Part shown: piece by piece, positions 42,578-54,498 of the stretch | Position numbering within the stretch: the first letter of the stretch is position 1 | How the letters are laid out: the number at the start of each line of letters is the position of its first letter | DNA from: CAMYMQ01 sp963730305 | GTDB lineage: Bacteria; Pseudomonadota; Alphaproteobacteria; Bin65 | DNA: 64,000 nucleotides | Direction of reading: 5' to 3' | NCBI GenBank assembly: GCA_963730305.1 | Contig: CAVSRB010000002.1 | Location: 248,001 to 312,000, forward strand | Position numbers and translations under genes: made by a program | Notes under the pieces: generated by a model | Database searches by the model: none | What the model saw: only the letters and a program-made list of their open reading frames with translations | Told to the model about the DNA's origin: nothing

Positions 42578-43297
42578 ATGGCCAGCTCCGATCTCGCGGC
42601 ATGCTCGGCGGCGCAGTTGCGTGCGTGCCTGGCGGCCGGCGAAGAGGTCCGGGAATGCACCCGGGTGCTGGCCAAGAGCGGTGACAACATCGTCGGCGAG
42701 CTGCTGCGCGGCGAGGGATCGTTCTTCGAGTGGGACCACTATCCCCGCGGCGACGTCTACGACCCCGTGACCCACGCGCAGTACTACTACCACGCCCATC
42801 CGGAGTCGGAGGAACGGGGCGAGCACGGCCATTTCCACACCTTCCTGCGGTCGGGCGGCATGCCGACGGGCGTGCGCCCGGCGGCGTCGCAACATCTCAA
42901 GGCGCCGGCCGGCGACGACGCGCTCAGCCACCTGATCGCCATCTCGATGGACCACTACGGCAGCCCGGTCGCGCTGTTCACCACCAACCGCTGGGTCACC
43001 GGCGAGGTCTGGTACGACGCCGAGGACGTCATCGCCATGCTCGACCGCTTCGCCATCGACCTGGCGCGGCCGTCATGGCCGGTGAACCGGTGGATCACGG
43101 CGATGCTGATCCTGTTCCGGCCGCAGATCGAGACCCTGGTGCGCGCCCGGGACAAGCGCGTGGCGGCCTGGGCGCGGGAGCACGCGGGCGTCAATCCCTA
43201 CGATGACCAGGGGCTGGAGATTACCTCGAAGCTGGCAGTCTCGGTCGACGCCCAGATGGACGCCCTGGCCGACGCGCTGTCGCGCCGGCGGCGCTGA
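42578..43297 (+). CDS. Uncharacterised His-rich protein, possibly DUF6969 family
   Basis: Cytoplasmic protein of 239 residues without signal or membrane segments. The striking part is residues 69-89, YYYHAHPESEERGEHGHFHT, with histidines at 72, 74, 83, 85 and 87, suitable for a metal site. Other landmarks are RCTRVLAKSGDNIVGELLRGE-like helices early and ITAMLILFRPQIETLVRARD late. It resembles the DUF6969 family, seen beside TRAP binding proteins, though I hold that name lightly. It starts 60 bases after UspA and converges with the DctP gene, so it may be part of the same transport unit. Function unknown; metal-dependent sensing or enzyme role is only inference. Confidence 0.65.
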   Translation: MASSDLAACSAAQLRACLAAGEEVRECTRVLAKSGDNIVGELLRGEGSFFEWDHYPRGDVYDPVTHAQYYYHAHPESEERGEHGHFHTFLRSGGMPTGVRPAASQHLKAPAGDDALSHLIAISMDHYGSPVALFTTNRWVTGEVWYDAEDVIAMLDRFAIDLARPSWPVNRWITAMLILFRPQIETLVRARDKRVAAWAREHAGVNPYDDQGLEITSKLAVSVDAQMDALADALSRRRR

Positions 43298-43299
43298 CG

Positions 43300-43323
43300 C
43301 GCGGGGGCTTGGCGGCTCCCGCG
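43300..43323. terminator. Hairpin between convergent uncharacterised and DctP genes
   Basis: cgcgggggc pairs with gctcccgcg (one G-U pair) around ttggcg, giving a 9-bp stem in the 48-base gap between two stops facing each other. No T tract, so termination from both sides is inferred from position. Confidence 0.4.
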
Positions 43324-43345
43324 TGCCGGCTTCGGATCACCCGTC

Positions 43346-44455
43346 TCACGGCATCCGCGAGTCGCGCTTCCATTCGGCGTAGGCGCCCTTGAACGCGGTC
43401 ATCGACTGCCAGACCTTGCGGAAGGTCGGGTCGGCCTCGCTCTCCTCCTTGGCGACCTCGTCCCACGCCTTGCGCAGCGCGGCCAGGATCTCCGGCGACC
43501 AGCGGTGGATCGACGCGCCCTTGGCCTTGATCTCGCGCAGCGCTGCCGGCTGGCGGGCCTCGCCGCGGGCGAGGCCGGCGCGCATGGTGTCGCCGCAAGT
43601 GGTTTCGATCATCGCCTTGGTCGCGGTGGGCAGCGAGTTCCAGGTCTCGCTCTTGACCAGGAATTCCAGCAGCGACGCCGGCTTCTGCCATCCGGGCAGG
43701 TAGAAGTTCTTGGTCACGTCGTGGAAGCCGGCACTGACGTCGATCACCGGTGTCGAATATTCGAGCCCGTCGATCTGCCCGGTCTTGAGCGCCTCGATCA
43801 TCTTGTCGCCCTGGAGCCGGAAGGTCTTGGCGCCCAGGCGCTCGACCACGCGCGCGCCCAGGCCGAAGAAGCGCAGCTTGAGGCCCTTGAAGTCGTCGGG
43901 GGTCTTGATCTCCTTGCGCATCCAGCCCCCGCCTTCGGCCGTGGTGACGCCGCAGATCACCGCCTTCAGGCCATGGCGGGCATAGATGTCGTCGAGCAGC
44001 TCCTTGCCGCCGGCATGGTAGAACCAGGCCAGATATTCGCGGGCGTCGGGCCCGAACGGCACGCCGGAATAGAGCAACAGGGCGCGCTCCTTCTTGGCCC
44101 AATAGCCCGGTGTCGACCAGCAGGCCTGGACCTTGCCCTCGATGACGGCGTTGACGCACTGATCGGCGGCAACGTCCTTGCCCGGCGCGAGGAAGGCAAT
44201 GCGGATGCCGCCGTTCGACAGGCGCTGGAGCTGTTCGGTGAAACGCTTGCCCAGGGTGCCGAACTGGGGCAGCGCGGCGGGGAAGCTGCTCGCCATCTTC
44301 CATTTCAGGTAGACGGTGTCGGACGCCTTCTTCTGCGGGACCTTTTCCCGGACGATGATCTTCTCGGGCGGCAGTGTCAGGACGTAGCGACCGAAGGCGG
44401 CGCCTGCGACGAGGCAGACGATGATGACGGCGGAGATTCCCAATAGGCGTGTCAA
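43346..44455 (-). CDS. TRAP transporter substrate-binding protein, DctP type
   Basis: Periplasmic binding protein of 369 residues. A hydrophobic signal or anchor is near the start (LLGISAVIIVCLVAGAAFG). The DctP pattern follows: YLKWKMASSFPAALPQFGTL, FGTLGKRFTEQLQRLSNGGI, GYWAKKERALLLYSGVPFG and LKLRFFGLGARVVERLGAK. TRAP systems use a sodium gradient to take up organic acids or amides, and the large permease subunits are not in this window. The start is uncertain: I chose the TTG at 44455 (TRLLGISAV) because the signal begins there; the frame is open further up. It is convergent with the His-rich protein and divergent from the small gene at 44748. Confidence 0.85.
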   Translation of the reverse strand: MTRLLGISAVIIVCLVAGAAFGRYVLTLPPEKIIVREKVPQKKASDTVYLKWKMASSFPAALPQFGTLGKRFTEQLQRLSNGGIRIAFLAPGKDVAADQCVNAVIEGKVQACWSTPGYWAKKERALLLYSGVPFGPDAREYLAWFYHAGGKELLDDIYARHGLKAVICGVTTAEGGGWMRKEIKTPDDFKGLKLRFFGLGARVVERLGAKTFRLQGDKMIEALKTGQIDGLEYSTPVIDVSAGFHDVTKNFYLPGWQKPASLLEFLVKSETWNSLPTATKAMIETTCGDTMRAGLARGEARQPAALREIKAKGASIHRWSPEILAALRKAWDEVAKEESEADPTFRKVWQSMTAFKGAYAEWKRDSRMP

Positions 44456-44747
44456 GATGCACCGTTCGCTGTGTGTGCCGGGGCACCCGGGGCGAGCCGT
44501 GTCGCCGGGGGGTGCCCGATACTTAGCCAATCCGCGCCGGCCAGGAAAGGCTGGCGCGGAAAATGACGCACCGTGGCCCGACTCCGGCCGGACGTCGCGG
44601 CAAGAATTGATACGGATGCGGCGCGCCGGGCGATCCCTTGCCGTGTATTCCGCCTGCGCTGTTTGGCCCGGTAGCATTGGTGCGGCGCGCCCGCGCCCCT
44701 ATACTCGGCCAGGGCCCGCCGAGGGCCGGCGACGGGACGAAGAGGCG

Positions 44748-45047
44748 ATGAGCGACAAACTCGACGAACTGCTGGAGCACGATCTGAGCGATGATTGTCC
44801 GATCTGCCGGGCGCAGGACATCGTCGACGCCGTGCTGGTGCCGGCCGCGGCGGCATGGGAGACGCGCAACGAGTTGCCGCGCTATTCGGTGGCGCTGCAC
44901 GGCGCGGCCGGGCTGCTCGGCGCGATGCTGGACGACGGCGTGCCGCGCGAGGTGATCGACGACGCGCTCCGCCGGCTCCTCGACGAGATCGAACAGGCGC
45001 TCGCCGAAGACAAGGCGATGGGCGGCCCGCCTCAGGGGACGGCCTGA
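44748..45047 (+). CDS. Small uncharacterised acidic protein
   Basis: Protein of 99 residues, acidic, with ICRAQDIVDAVLVPAAAA and two cysteines in CPIC near residues 17-20, then a helical part (LHGAAGLLGAMLDDGVPREV) and an acidic end. It starts at an ATG preceded by gacgaagaggcg, a fair ribosome site. No family recognised. It precedes tRNA-Pro, which is on the other strand. Confidence 0.6.
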   Translation: MSDKLDELLEHDLSDDCPICRAQDIVDAVLVPAAAAWETRNELPRYSVALHGAAGLLGAMLDDGVPREVIDDALRRLLDEIEQALAEDKAMGGPPQGTA

Positions 45048-45087
45048 AACCGACTTTTTTCGCTCACGTGAAAGACGGGAAAAGAAA

Positions 45088-45164
45088 TGGTCGGAGTGAG
45101 TGGATTCGAACCACCGGCCCCTGCCTCCCGAAGACAGTGCTCTACCAGGCTGAGCTACACTCCG
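45088..45164 (-). tRNA. proK: tRNA-Pro (CGG anticodon)
   Basis: Complete 77-nt tRNA read on the minus strand, 5' end at 45164, with encoded CCA (tgg at 45088-45090). Acceptor stem CGGAGTG pairs with CACTCCG, D arm GCTC..GAGC, anticodon stem CTGTC/GGCAG around TTCGGGA, so the anticodon is CGG and the codon read is CCG. T arm is GGTGG-TTCGAAT-CCACT with one G-T pair. The AT-rich ttatatagc upstream (about 45173-45181, read on the minus strand) suits a -10 box. It is flanked by the small acidic gene and ispB. Confidence 0.95.
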
Positions 45165-45243
45165 ACGTGACGGCTATATAACGACCCGGTCCGGGCCACG
45201 CAAGGCTACCAGCCGCCGATCGATTCCCGACCGGGCGGCTCGC

Positions 45244-46266
45244 TCAGTAGACCCGCTCGATGGCGAAATCGACGACGTCCAGCATCGCCTGCTTGGCCGC
45301 CCCGTCGGGGAAGATGCCGAGGCTGTCGCGGGCGATCGCGCCGTAGTGGCGGGCCCGGTCGATGGTGTCGTCCAGCGCCTTGTGCGCGCCCAACAGCTCG
45401 ATCGCGCGCTCGAGGTCGCCGTCGGCCTGCTCCTGGTCTTCCAGGGTGCGGCGCCAGAACACCCGCTCGTCGTCGGTGCCGCGCCGGTACGCCAGGATCA
45501 CCGGCAGGGTGATCTTGCCGTCGCGGAAGTCGTCGCCGACGGTCTTGCCCAGCGTGGCCTGAACCGCGGAATAGTCGAGCACGTCGTCGATCAGCTGGAA
45601 GGCGATGCCGAGGTTCATGCCGTAGGCTTCGAGCGCTTCCTCGAAGGCCTCGGGCTTCTCGGCGACGACCGCGCCGATCCGGCACGCGGCCGCGAACAGG
45701 GTCGCGGTCTTGGCGCGGATGACCTCGAGATAGGCGGTCTCGCTGGTGTCGGTGTCGTTGGCGGTGGCGAGCTGGTGGACCTCGCCCTCGGCGATCGTCG
45801 CCGAGGCGTGGGAGAGGATGCCGAGCACCGGCAGCGAGCCATCCTCGACCATGAGCTGGAAGGCGCGCGAGAACAGGAAGTCGCCGACCAGCACGCTCGC
45901 CTTGTTGCCCCAGACGGCGTTGGCGGTGGCGAGGCCGCGGCGCAGCGCGCTCTCGTCGACGACGTCGTCGTGCAGCAAGGTCGCGGTGTGGATGAATTCG
46001 ACGCAGGCGGCCAGGCTGATGTGCCGGTCGCCGGAATAGCCGCACAGCTTGGCGGAGGCCAGGGTCAGGATCGGGCGCAGGCGCTTGCCGCCGGCGGCGA
46101 CGATGTGGCCGGCGAGCTGCGGGATCAGCGCGATCCGGCTGTCCATCCGGCGCACGATCACCTCGTTGACGCGCTTGAGGTCTTCGTCGATCAGCGCGTT
46201 GATCGAGGTCAGATCCGGCTTTTTTGCCGATCCTTGTTTCCCCTTTAGGGGAACGACGACCGCCAC
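45244..46266 (-). CDS. ispB: Polyprenyl diphosphate synthase (octaprenyl type)
   Basis: Trans-prenyltransferase of 340 residues for long-chain polyprenyl diphosphates used in ubiquinone. The first aspartate motif is TATLLHDDVVDESALRRG and the second is LIDDVLDYSA; HIVAAGGKRLRPILTL carries the usual GGKRxRP motif. The GTG at 46266 has GGAAAGGA about eight bases upstream and is preferred; in-frame codons continue to 46314. It stands beside DUF2007 and TrmN6 genes in the order seen in many alphaproteobacteria. Chain length cannot be read directly, but IspB-like is likely. Confidence 0.9.
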   Translation of the reverse strand: MAVVVPLKGKQGSAKKPDLTSINALIDEDLKRVNEVIVRRMDSRIALIPQLAGHIVAAGGKRLRPILTLASAKLCGYSGDRHISLAACVEFIHTATLLHDDVVDESALRRGLATANAVWGNKASVLVGDFLFSRAFQLMVEDGSLPVLGILSHASATIAEGEVHQLATANDTDTSETAYLEVIRAKTATLFAAACRIGAVVAEKPEAFEEALEAYGMNLGIAFQLIDDVLDYSAVQATLGKTVGDDFRDGKITLPVILAYRRGTDDERVFWRRTLEDQEQADGDLERAIELLGAHKALDDTIDRARHYGAIARDSLGIFPDGAAKQAMLDVVDFAIERVY

Positions 46267-46414
46267 CGTGCTATCCTTTCCGGCCGGCGGCACTCGCCAC
46301 GAGTGTCCAGCCACGACTTGCCGCTGTTGAGCCCGGTAACAAATACTGCCGGGCGACGAATGGTCAAGGGACGAGGTATGCCTATGCCGTCCACGTCAAG
46401 GGGTTGAGCGGTCC

Positions 46415-46639
46415 ATGCGCGAGCTCGTCCGATCCACCGATCCGGTCTTCATCTCGTGGCTGGTCGCGGCGTTGCGCGACGAGGGCATCGAGGCGCTGGT
46501 CTTCGATACCCACACCAGCATCATCGAGGGGAGCATCGGAATCCTGCCCCGGCGCGTGATGGTGGTCGACGACGACTTCGACGACGCGCGCGCCGTGCTC
46601 GACGCCGGCCCCGAGTTCCGCCGCCTGCTGACCGGGTGA
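46415..46639 (+). CDS. DUF2007 domain-containing putative signal transducing protein
   Basis: Small cytoplasmic protein of 74 residues. The pattern RELVRSTDPVFISWLVAALR, then EALVFDTHTSIIEGSIGILP and RRVMVVDDDFDDARAVLDAG, is the DUF2007 fold. It lies between divergent ispB and trmN6, and its stop overlaps the TrmN6 start by one base (TGATG), so the two are co-translated. Molecular role unknown. Confidence 0.9.
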   Translation: MRELVRSTDPVFISWLVAALRDEGIEALVFDTHTSIIEGSIGILPRRVMVVDDDFDDARAVLDAGPEFRRLLTG

Positions 46640-47379
46640 TGGACCGGCCCGCGACGACCGACGACACGCTGCTGGACGGGCGGGTCAAGCTGCGGCAACC
46701 CGCCGCGGGCTACCGGGTGGCGATCGACCCGATTCTGCTGGCCGCCGCCGTACCCGCACGCGAACGCGACACCGTGCTCGATGCCGGCGCCGGGGTCGGC
46801 GCGGCGGCGCTGTGCCTGGCGGCGCGGCTGCCCGGCGTCACCGCGTGCGGCGTCGAAATCCAGGCCCCGCTCGCCGCGCTGTTCGCCGAGAACGCTGCGG
46901 CGAACGGCGTGGACGACCGCGTACGCGTCGAAACGGGCGACCTGTTCGCCCATGTCGCGGAGGGCGGATACGACCAGGTCATGACCAATCCGCCCTATCA
47001 TCCCGCCGGCGGCGGGCGGCCGTCGCCCGATGCGTCGAAGCAACGCGCCAATGTCGAGGCCGATTTCGACCTGGCCGCCTGGGTCTCGGCCTGTCTCGCC
47101 CTGCTGCGGCCGAAGGGCGTTCTGACGGTGATCCACGATGCCGGGCGGCTGGCCGAGCTGGTGGCGGCGCTGGCGCCGCGCGCCGGCGACGTGCGCATCC
47201 TGCCGCTGTGGCCCCGGCGCGGACAGCCGGCCCGCCGCGTCATCGTCCAGGCGCGGCGCAATGTCGCGACGCCCTCGACCCTGCTGCCGGGATTGGTCCT
47301 GCACGGCCCCGACGGGCGCTTCACCCGTGCGGCGGAGCGCGTCCTCCGCGATGGCGAGGCGTTGCCGACCGTGCGATAG
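46639..47379 (+). CDS. tRNA1(Val) (adenine(37)-N6)-methyltransferase-like, TrmN6 family
   Basis: Class I methyltransferase of 246 residues. VKLRQPAAGYRVAIDPILLA, SAM motif VLDAGAGVGAAALCLAARLP and the adenine-N6 motif VMTNPPYHPAGGG (NPPY) place it in the TrmN6/YfiC group, which methylates A37 of tRNA-Val. The start ATG overlaps the DUF2007 stop. The conserved NPPY catalytic motif is intact. Target base inferred from the family. Confidence 0.88.
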   Translation: MDRPATTDDTLLDGRVKLRQPAAGYRVAIDPILLAAAVPARERDTVLDAGAGVGAAALCLAARLPGVTACGVEIQAPLAALFAENAAANGVDDRVRVETGDLFAHVAEGGYDQVMTNPPYHPAGGGRPSPDASKQRANVEADFDLAAWVSACLALLRPKGVLTVIHDAGRLAELVAALAPRAGDVRILPLWPRRGQPARRVIVQARRNVATPSTLLPGLVLHGPDGRFTRAAERVLRDGEALPTVR

Positions 47380-47453
47380 GCTATGCCTCTGCGGTTGGCG
47401 TAGCCCGCCGATGCCACTATTTTCTGTCGCTATCGTGTGACTTGGAGCGTTTC

Positions 47454-48284
47454 GTGTTCGGACTGCGTCGTCCCGTTGTTTCCGTGGTGCGCCTGGGCGG
47501 TGTCATCGGCCAGGTCGGGCCTTTGCGCCGCGGCCTTACCCTGCAGGGGCTGGCGGGGATCCTCGACCGCGCCTTCTCCGGCAAGCACCTGCGCGCGGTC
47601 GCGCTGCAGATCAATTCGCCGGGCGGCTCGCCGGTGCAGTCGGCGCTGATCCATCGCCGCATCCGCCAGCTCGCGGACAAGAGGGACATCCCCGTCCTCG
47701 TCTTCGTCGAGGATGTGGCGGCGTCCGGCGGCTACTGGCTGGCCTGCGCCGGCGACGAGATCTTCGCCGACTCCAACTCGATCGTCGGGTCGATCGGCGT
47801 GATCAGCGCCGGCTTCGGCTTCACCGGCGCGATCGAGCGGCTCGGTATCGAACGGCGCGTCCATACGGCGGGCGAGCGCAAGGTCATGCTCGATCCGTTC
47901 ATGCCGGAGAAGGAGGAGGACGTCGACCGGATCAAGGCGATCCAGGCCGACATCCACGACAGCTTCAAGGACCTGGTGCGGACACGGCGCGGCCGGCGGC
48001 TGAAGGGCGAGGACGGTGATCTGTTCACCGGCGACATCTGGACCGGCCGGCGCGCGGTCGAGCTCGGCCTGGTCGACGGCCTTGGCGACCTGCGCACGGT
48101 GCTGCGCGACCGGTTCGGCGACAAGGTCAAGTTCCGCGTCATCGGGCAGGAACGCGGCTGGCTGCGCCGGCGGCTGGGCCTGCGCGGCGGGGGCGGGTCG
48201 ATGCCGGACCTTGGCGGCTCTTTCGCGTCCGGGCTGCTCGCCGCCGTCGAGGAGCGTGCCTGGTGGTCGCGGCTCGGGCTGTAG
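47454..48284 (+). CDS. S49 family serine peptidase (SppA/SohB-like)
   Basis: Signal-peptide-peptidase-like serine protease of 276 residues. The nucleophile is S91 in VAASGGYWLACAGDEI and the base is K143 in GERKVMLDPFM, the SppA-type Ser/Lys dyad; QINSPGGSPVQSALIH is the upstream substrate loop. There is no clear amino-terminal membrane helix, unlike many SppA proteins, so it may be peripheral or cytoplasmic. A GGAG ribosome site precedes the GTG at 47454; a TTG 12 bases upstream (MERFVFG) is a possible alternative. Lies between TrmN6 and glyQ genes, a common alphaproteobacterial order. Confidence 0.9.
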   Translation: MFGLRRPVVSVVRLGGVIGQVGPLRRGLTLQGLAGILDRAFSGKHLRAVALQINSPGGSPVQSALIHRRIRQLADKRDIPVLVFVEDVAASGGYWLACAGDEIFADSNSIVGSIGVISAGFGFTGAIERLGIERRVHTAGERKVMLDPFMPEKEEDVDRIKAIQADIHDSFKDLVRTRRGRRLKGEDGDLFTGDIWTGRRAVELGLVDGLGDLRTVLRDRFGDKVKFRVIGQERGWLRRRLGLRGGGGSMPDLGGSFASGLLAAVEERAWWSRLGL

Positions 48285-48294
48285 GCAACGCGCG

Positions 48295-48522
48295 ATGTTC
48301 GGATTGTCCTTCACCAAGCTCGTCCTGCTGATCCTCGTCATCGGCGCGGTGATCTACGGCACCCGTCTGCTCCGCGCGCTCGGCAGGCCGGATTCCCCCG
48401 CGCCACGCCAGCCGGGCCGCAGCGACGAGACCAACGCGACGACGACCTTCGAGAAGTGCCCCCGCTGCGGCGCCTACGTCGATCCCGCCCGGCACCGGTG
48501 CGGCAAGAAAGGCCACGGTTGA
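48295..48522 (+). CDS. Small membrane-anchored zinc-ribbon protein (PP0621-like)
   Basis: Protein of 75 residues: an amino-terminal membrane helix (KLVLLILVIGAVIYGTRLL), a Pro/Arg linker, and a carboxy-terminal CPRCGAYVDPARHRCGKKGHG with three cysteines and histidines, suitable for zinc. Related small proteins precede glyQ in other genomes. Role unknown. It follows the S49 peptidase gene by ten bases. Confidence 0.75.
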   Translation: MFGLSFTKLVLLILVIGAVIYGTRLLRALGRPDSPAPRQPGRSDETNATTTFEKCPRCGAYVDPARHRCGKKGHG

Positions 48523-48640
48523 GGCGGGTGAGGTCCCGGTTGACCGCGGCGCGCCCGAGCGCCTATTACCCACCCTCGCATTGTTCAGCGTTCGGATCGC
48601 CGCCGACGCACCCTTAAAGCCGGATTTTCGTAGCCGAGAC

Positions 48641-49565
48641 ATGACGATGGCGAAGGCCGCGTCCCCCGATACGTGCTTCCAGAACCTGATCCTCAAGCTG
48701 CAACGCTTCTGGGCCGGGCAGGGCTGCGTCTTGCTCCAGCCCTACGACATGGAGGTCGGCGCCGGGACCTTCCATCCGGCGACCACCCTGCGCTCGCTCG
48801 GGCCGGAGCCGTGGAAGACGGCCTACGTCCAGCCGTCGCGCCGGCCGACCGACGGCCGCTATGGCGAGAACCCCAACCGACTCCAGCACTATTACCAGTT
48901 CCAGGTGCTGTTGAAGCCGTCGCCGCCGAACAGCCAGGAGCTCTATCTCGACAGCCTGCGCGAGCTCGGCATCGATCCGCTCGCCCACGACATCCGCTTC
49001 GTCGAGGACGACTGGGAGAGCCCGACCCTGGGCGCCTGGGGGCTCGGCTGGGAGGTCTGGTGCGACGGCATGGAGGTCAGCCAGTTCACCTATTTCCAGC
49101 AGGTCGGCGGCTTCGACTGCGACCCCGTCTCGGTCGAATTCACCTACGGCCTGGAGCGGCTGGCGATGTACGTACAGGGCGTCGAGAACGTGTACGAGCT
49201 CGATTGGGACGGCGTGCCGAAGGATCAGGGCGGCATGACCTACGGCGACGTGTTCCTCCAGTCCGAGCAGGAATTCTCCGCGTTCAACTTCGAGCTGGCC
49301 GATACCGACCGACTGCTGGCGCATTTCGCCGATGCCGAGGCCGAATGCCACCGGCTTGCTCGACGCCGAGAAGCCGCTGCCGGCCTACGACCAGTGCATC
49401 AAGGCGAGCCACCTGTTCAACCTGCTCGACGCGCGCGGCGTGATCAGCGTGACCGAGCGTCAGTCGTACATCCTGCGCGTACGTACGCTCGCCAAGGGCT
49501 GCTGCGCGGGCTGGCTGGCGAGCCGGGGCCACCTGGTGCCGGCGGCGGAAACGGCCGATGCCTGA
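48641..49565 (+). pseudogene. glyQ: Glycine--tRNA ligase, alpha subunit (frameshifted)
   Basis: Catalytic alpha subunit of the tetrameric bacterial glycyl-tRNA synthetase, about 307 residues when one base is removed. FQNLILKLQRFWAGQGCVLL, MEVGAGTFHPATTLRSLGPE and SRRPTDGRYGENPNRLQHYY are the class II core motifs. Reading stays in one frame until ECHR, and resumes one base later with LLDAEKPLPAYDQCIKASH; the extra base is c at 49355. The rest runs to a stop at 49565 that overlaps glyS by eight bases. The gene is essential, so a true disruption is improbable. The ATG at 48641 or 48647 is the start. Confidence 0.88.
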
Positions 49566-51772
49566 GCTGCTGATCGAACTGCTGTCGGAGGAGATCCCGG
49601 CGCGCATGCAGGCGCGCGCGGCCGAGGACCTCAAGCGGCTGGTGACCGAGGGACTGGCGAAGGCGGGGCTGAGCTTCGATTCGGCGGACGCCTATGCGAC
49701 ACCAAGGCGACTGGCGCTGGTGGTCGACGGCATCCCTCAAAAGCAGCCGGACCTGAAGGAAGAGCGCAAGGGCCCCCGGGTCGGTGCGCCGGACCAGGCG
49801 ATCCAGGGCTTCCTCAAGTCCGCCGGCCTGGGTTCGCTCGACGATTGCGAGAAGCGCGAGATCAAGGGCACGGAATTCTGGTTCGCGGTCGCCGAAAAGA
49901 AGGGCCAGGCCGCCGCCGCCGTCCTGCCTGACCGTGATCGGTGACGCGATCGCGTCGATCGGTTGGCCCAAATCGATGCGCTGGGGCGCGTCGAGCTTTC
50001 GTTGGGTCCGGCCGCTGCAGAACGTCGTGGCGCTGTTCGACGGGCAGGCCTTGTCCGGCGGGATTTCGCTCGGTAACGGTGGCGCAGCGTCGAATGACGT
50101 ATTGGCCTTCTCGGCTGCGACCTTCGGCCATCGCTTCCTTTCGGTCGGCAAGATCGCGGTCGAAGGGTTCGCCGATTACCGCGAGAAGCTGACGCACGCG
50201 CACGTCCTCCTCGACGCCGATGCGCGCAAGTCGAAGATCAAGGAAGACGCCGAGGCCCTGGCCAAGAAAGCTGGCCTGGCGCTGCGCGACGACCCCGGCC
50301 TCGTCGACGAGGTCGCCGGGCTGGTCGAATGGCCGGTCGTGCTGATGGGCGACATCGACCCCGAGTTCATGGAAGTGCCGCCGGAGGTGCTGGTCACCGC
50401 GATGCGCACGCACCAGAAGTATTTCGCCCTGGAGGACGCCGACGGCGCGCTCGCGCCCAAGTTCATCGTCGTCGCCAACATCGAGACGGCCGACGGCGGC
50501 AAGGCGATCGTCGCCGGCAACGAGCGCGTGCTGCGGGCGCGGCTGTCGGACGCGAAGTTCTTCTGGGACCAGGACCGCAAGGTGCCGCTCGCCGAACGCG
50601 CGCCGGCGCTCGAGCAGATCGTGTTCCACGCCCGGCTCGGCACGCTCGACCAGAAGGTCGACCGGATCGAGGCGCTGGCCGCCGAGCTGGCGCCGCTGGT
50701 CGGCGCCGACCGCGACCGGGCCCGGTCGGCCGCGCGGCTGGCCAAGGCCGACCTGACCACCGGCATGGTCGGCGAGTTTCCCGAGCTGCAGGGCATCATG
50801 GGCCGCTACTACGCGCTCCACGACCAGGAGAGCCCGGATGTCGCCGACGCCATCGCCGAGCATTACGCGCCCCAGGGGCCGAACGACCGCTGCCCGACCG
50901 CGCCGGTGTCGGTCGCCGTCGCGCTGGCCGACAAGATCGACACGCTGGCCGGCTTCTGGGCGATCGGCGAGAAGCCGACCGGCTCGCGCGATCCCTACGC
51001 GCTGCGCCGCGCCGCGCTCGGCGTCATCCGGCTGGTCATCGAGAACGGGCTGCGCCTGCCGCTGATCCCGCTGCTCAATGCCGCGGCGCACATGGTGATC
51101 AACCAGCAGCTCCTCGACAGCGTGATGGAGCGGCGCGCGGTGATGGACCAGCTCGGCCTCGACGAGCATCTCGCGGTCGAGACCATGGAGGTCGAGGTCG
51201 AGGAGCACGCCGAATATGGCGAGGTCTACGCCATCGTGTTCGAGCTGCTCGCCTTCTTCGCCGACCGGCTCAAGGTGCATCTGCGCGAGCGCGGCGTCCG
51301 CCACGACGTGATCGACGCGGTATTCGCGCTCGGCGGCGAGGACGACCTCGTGCGCCTGCTCGCGCGGGTCGACGCGCTGAGCGACTTCCTCGGGAGCGAC
51401 GACGGCGCGAACCTGCTCGCCGCCTACCGCCGCGCCGGCAATATCGTGCGCATCGAGGAGAAGAAGGACGGGGCGAGCCACGAGGGCGCCGCCGATCCGG
51501 GCCTGTTCGAGCAGGCCGAGGAGACCGCCCTGCACGACGCACTGGCTGCCGCGGCGCAGACCGCGGTCGACGCGGCGGCGAAGGAGGATTTCGCCGGCGC
51601 CATGGCCGCGCTGGCCGGGCTGCGGGCGCCGGTCGACGCCTTCTTCGAGGCGGTCACGGTCAACGCCGACGATGCGTCGCTGCGCGCCAACCGGCTGCGC
51701 CTGCTCTCGCAGATCCGGGAAACCATGGACCGGGTCGCGGATTTCTCGAAGATCGGCGGACAAACGGGCTGA
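49558..51772 (+). pseudogene. glyS: Glycine--tRNA ligase, beta subunit (frameshifted)
   Basis: Beta subunit of about 737 residues after one base is dropped. PELLIELLSEEIPARMQARA starts the protein and SADAYATPRRLALVVDGI-like residues follow. The frame changes at about 49927 (gtcctgcctgacc, one extra c); the rest (LTVIGDAIASIGWPKSMRWG, FFWDQDRKVPLAERAPALEQ, then an anticodon-binding carboxy domain from about residue 560) is continuous to 51772. It overlaps glyQ by eight bases and is followed by ppdK. Essential in this organism, hence likely a consensus error rather than loss of function. Confidence 0.88.
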
Positions 51773-51825
51773 GGCGGCGCGGCGCGGGGGTCACGAGCGA
51801 CATTGGGGCCGTGGGGAACGCGTGA

Positions 51826-54494
<2,669 letters not shown>

Positions 54495-54498
<4 letters not shown>

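Noticed and set aside
44456..44677. Upstream extension of the DctP gene
   Set aside because: Extra residues lack signal-peptide character; the hydrophobic signal begins at the chosen TTG, although the start remains uncertain.
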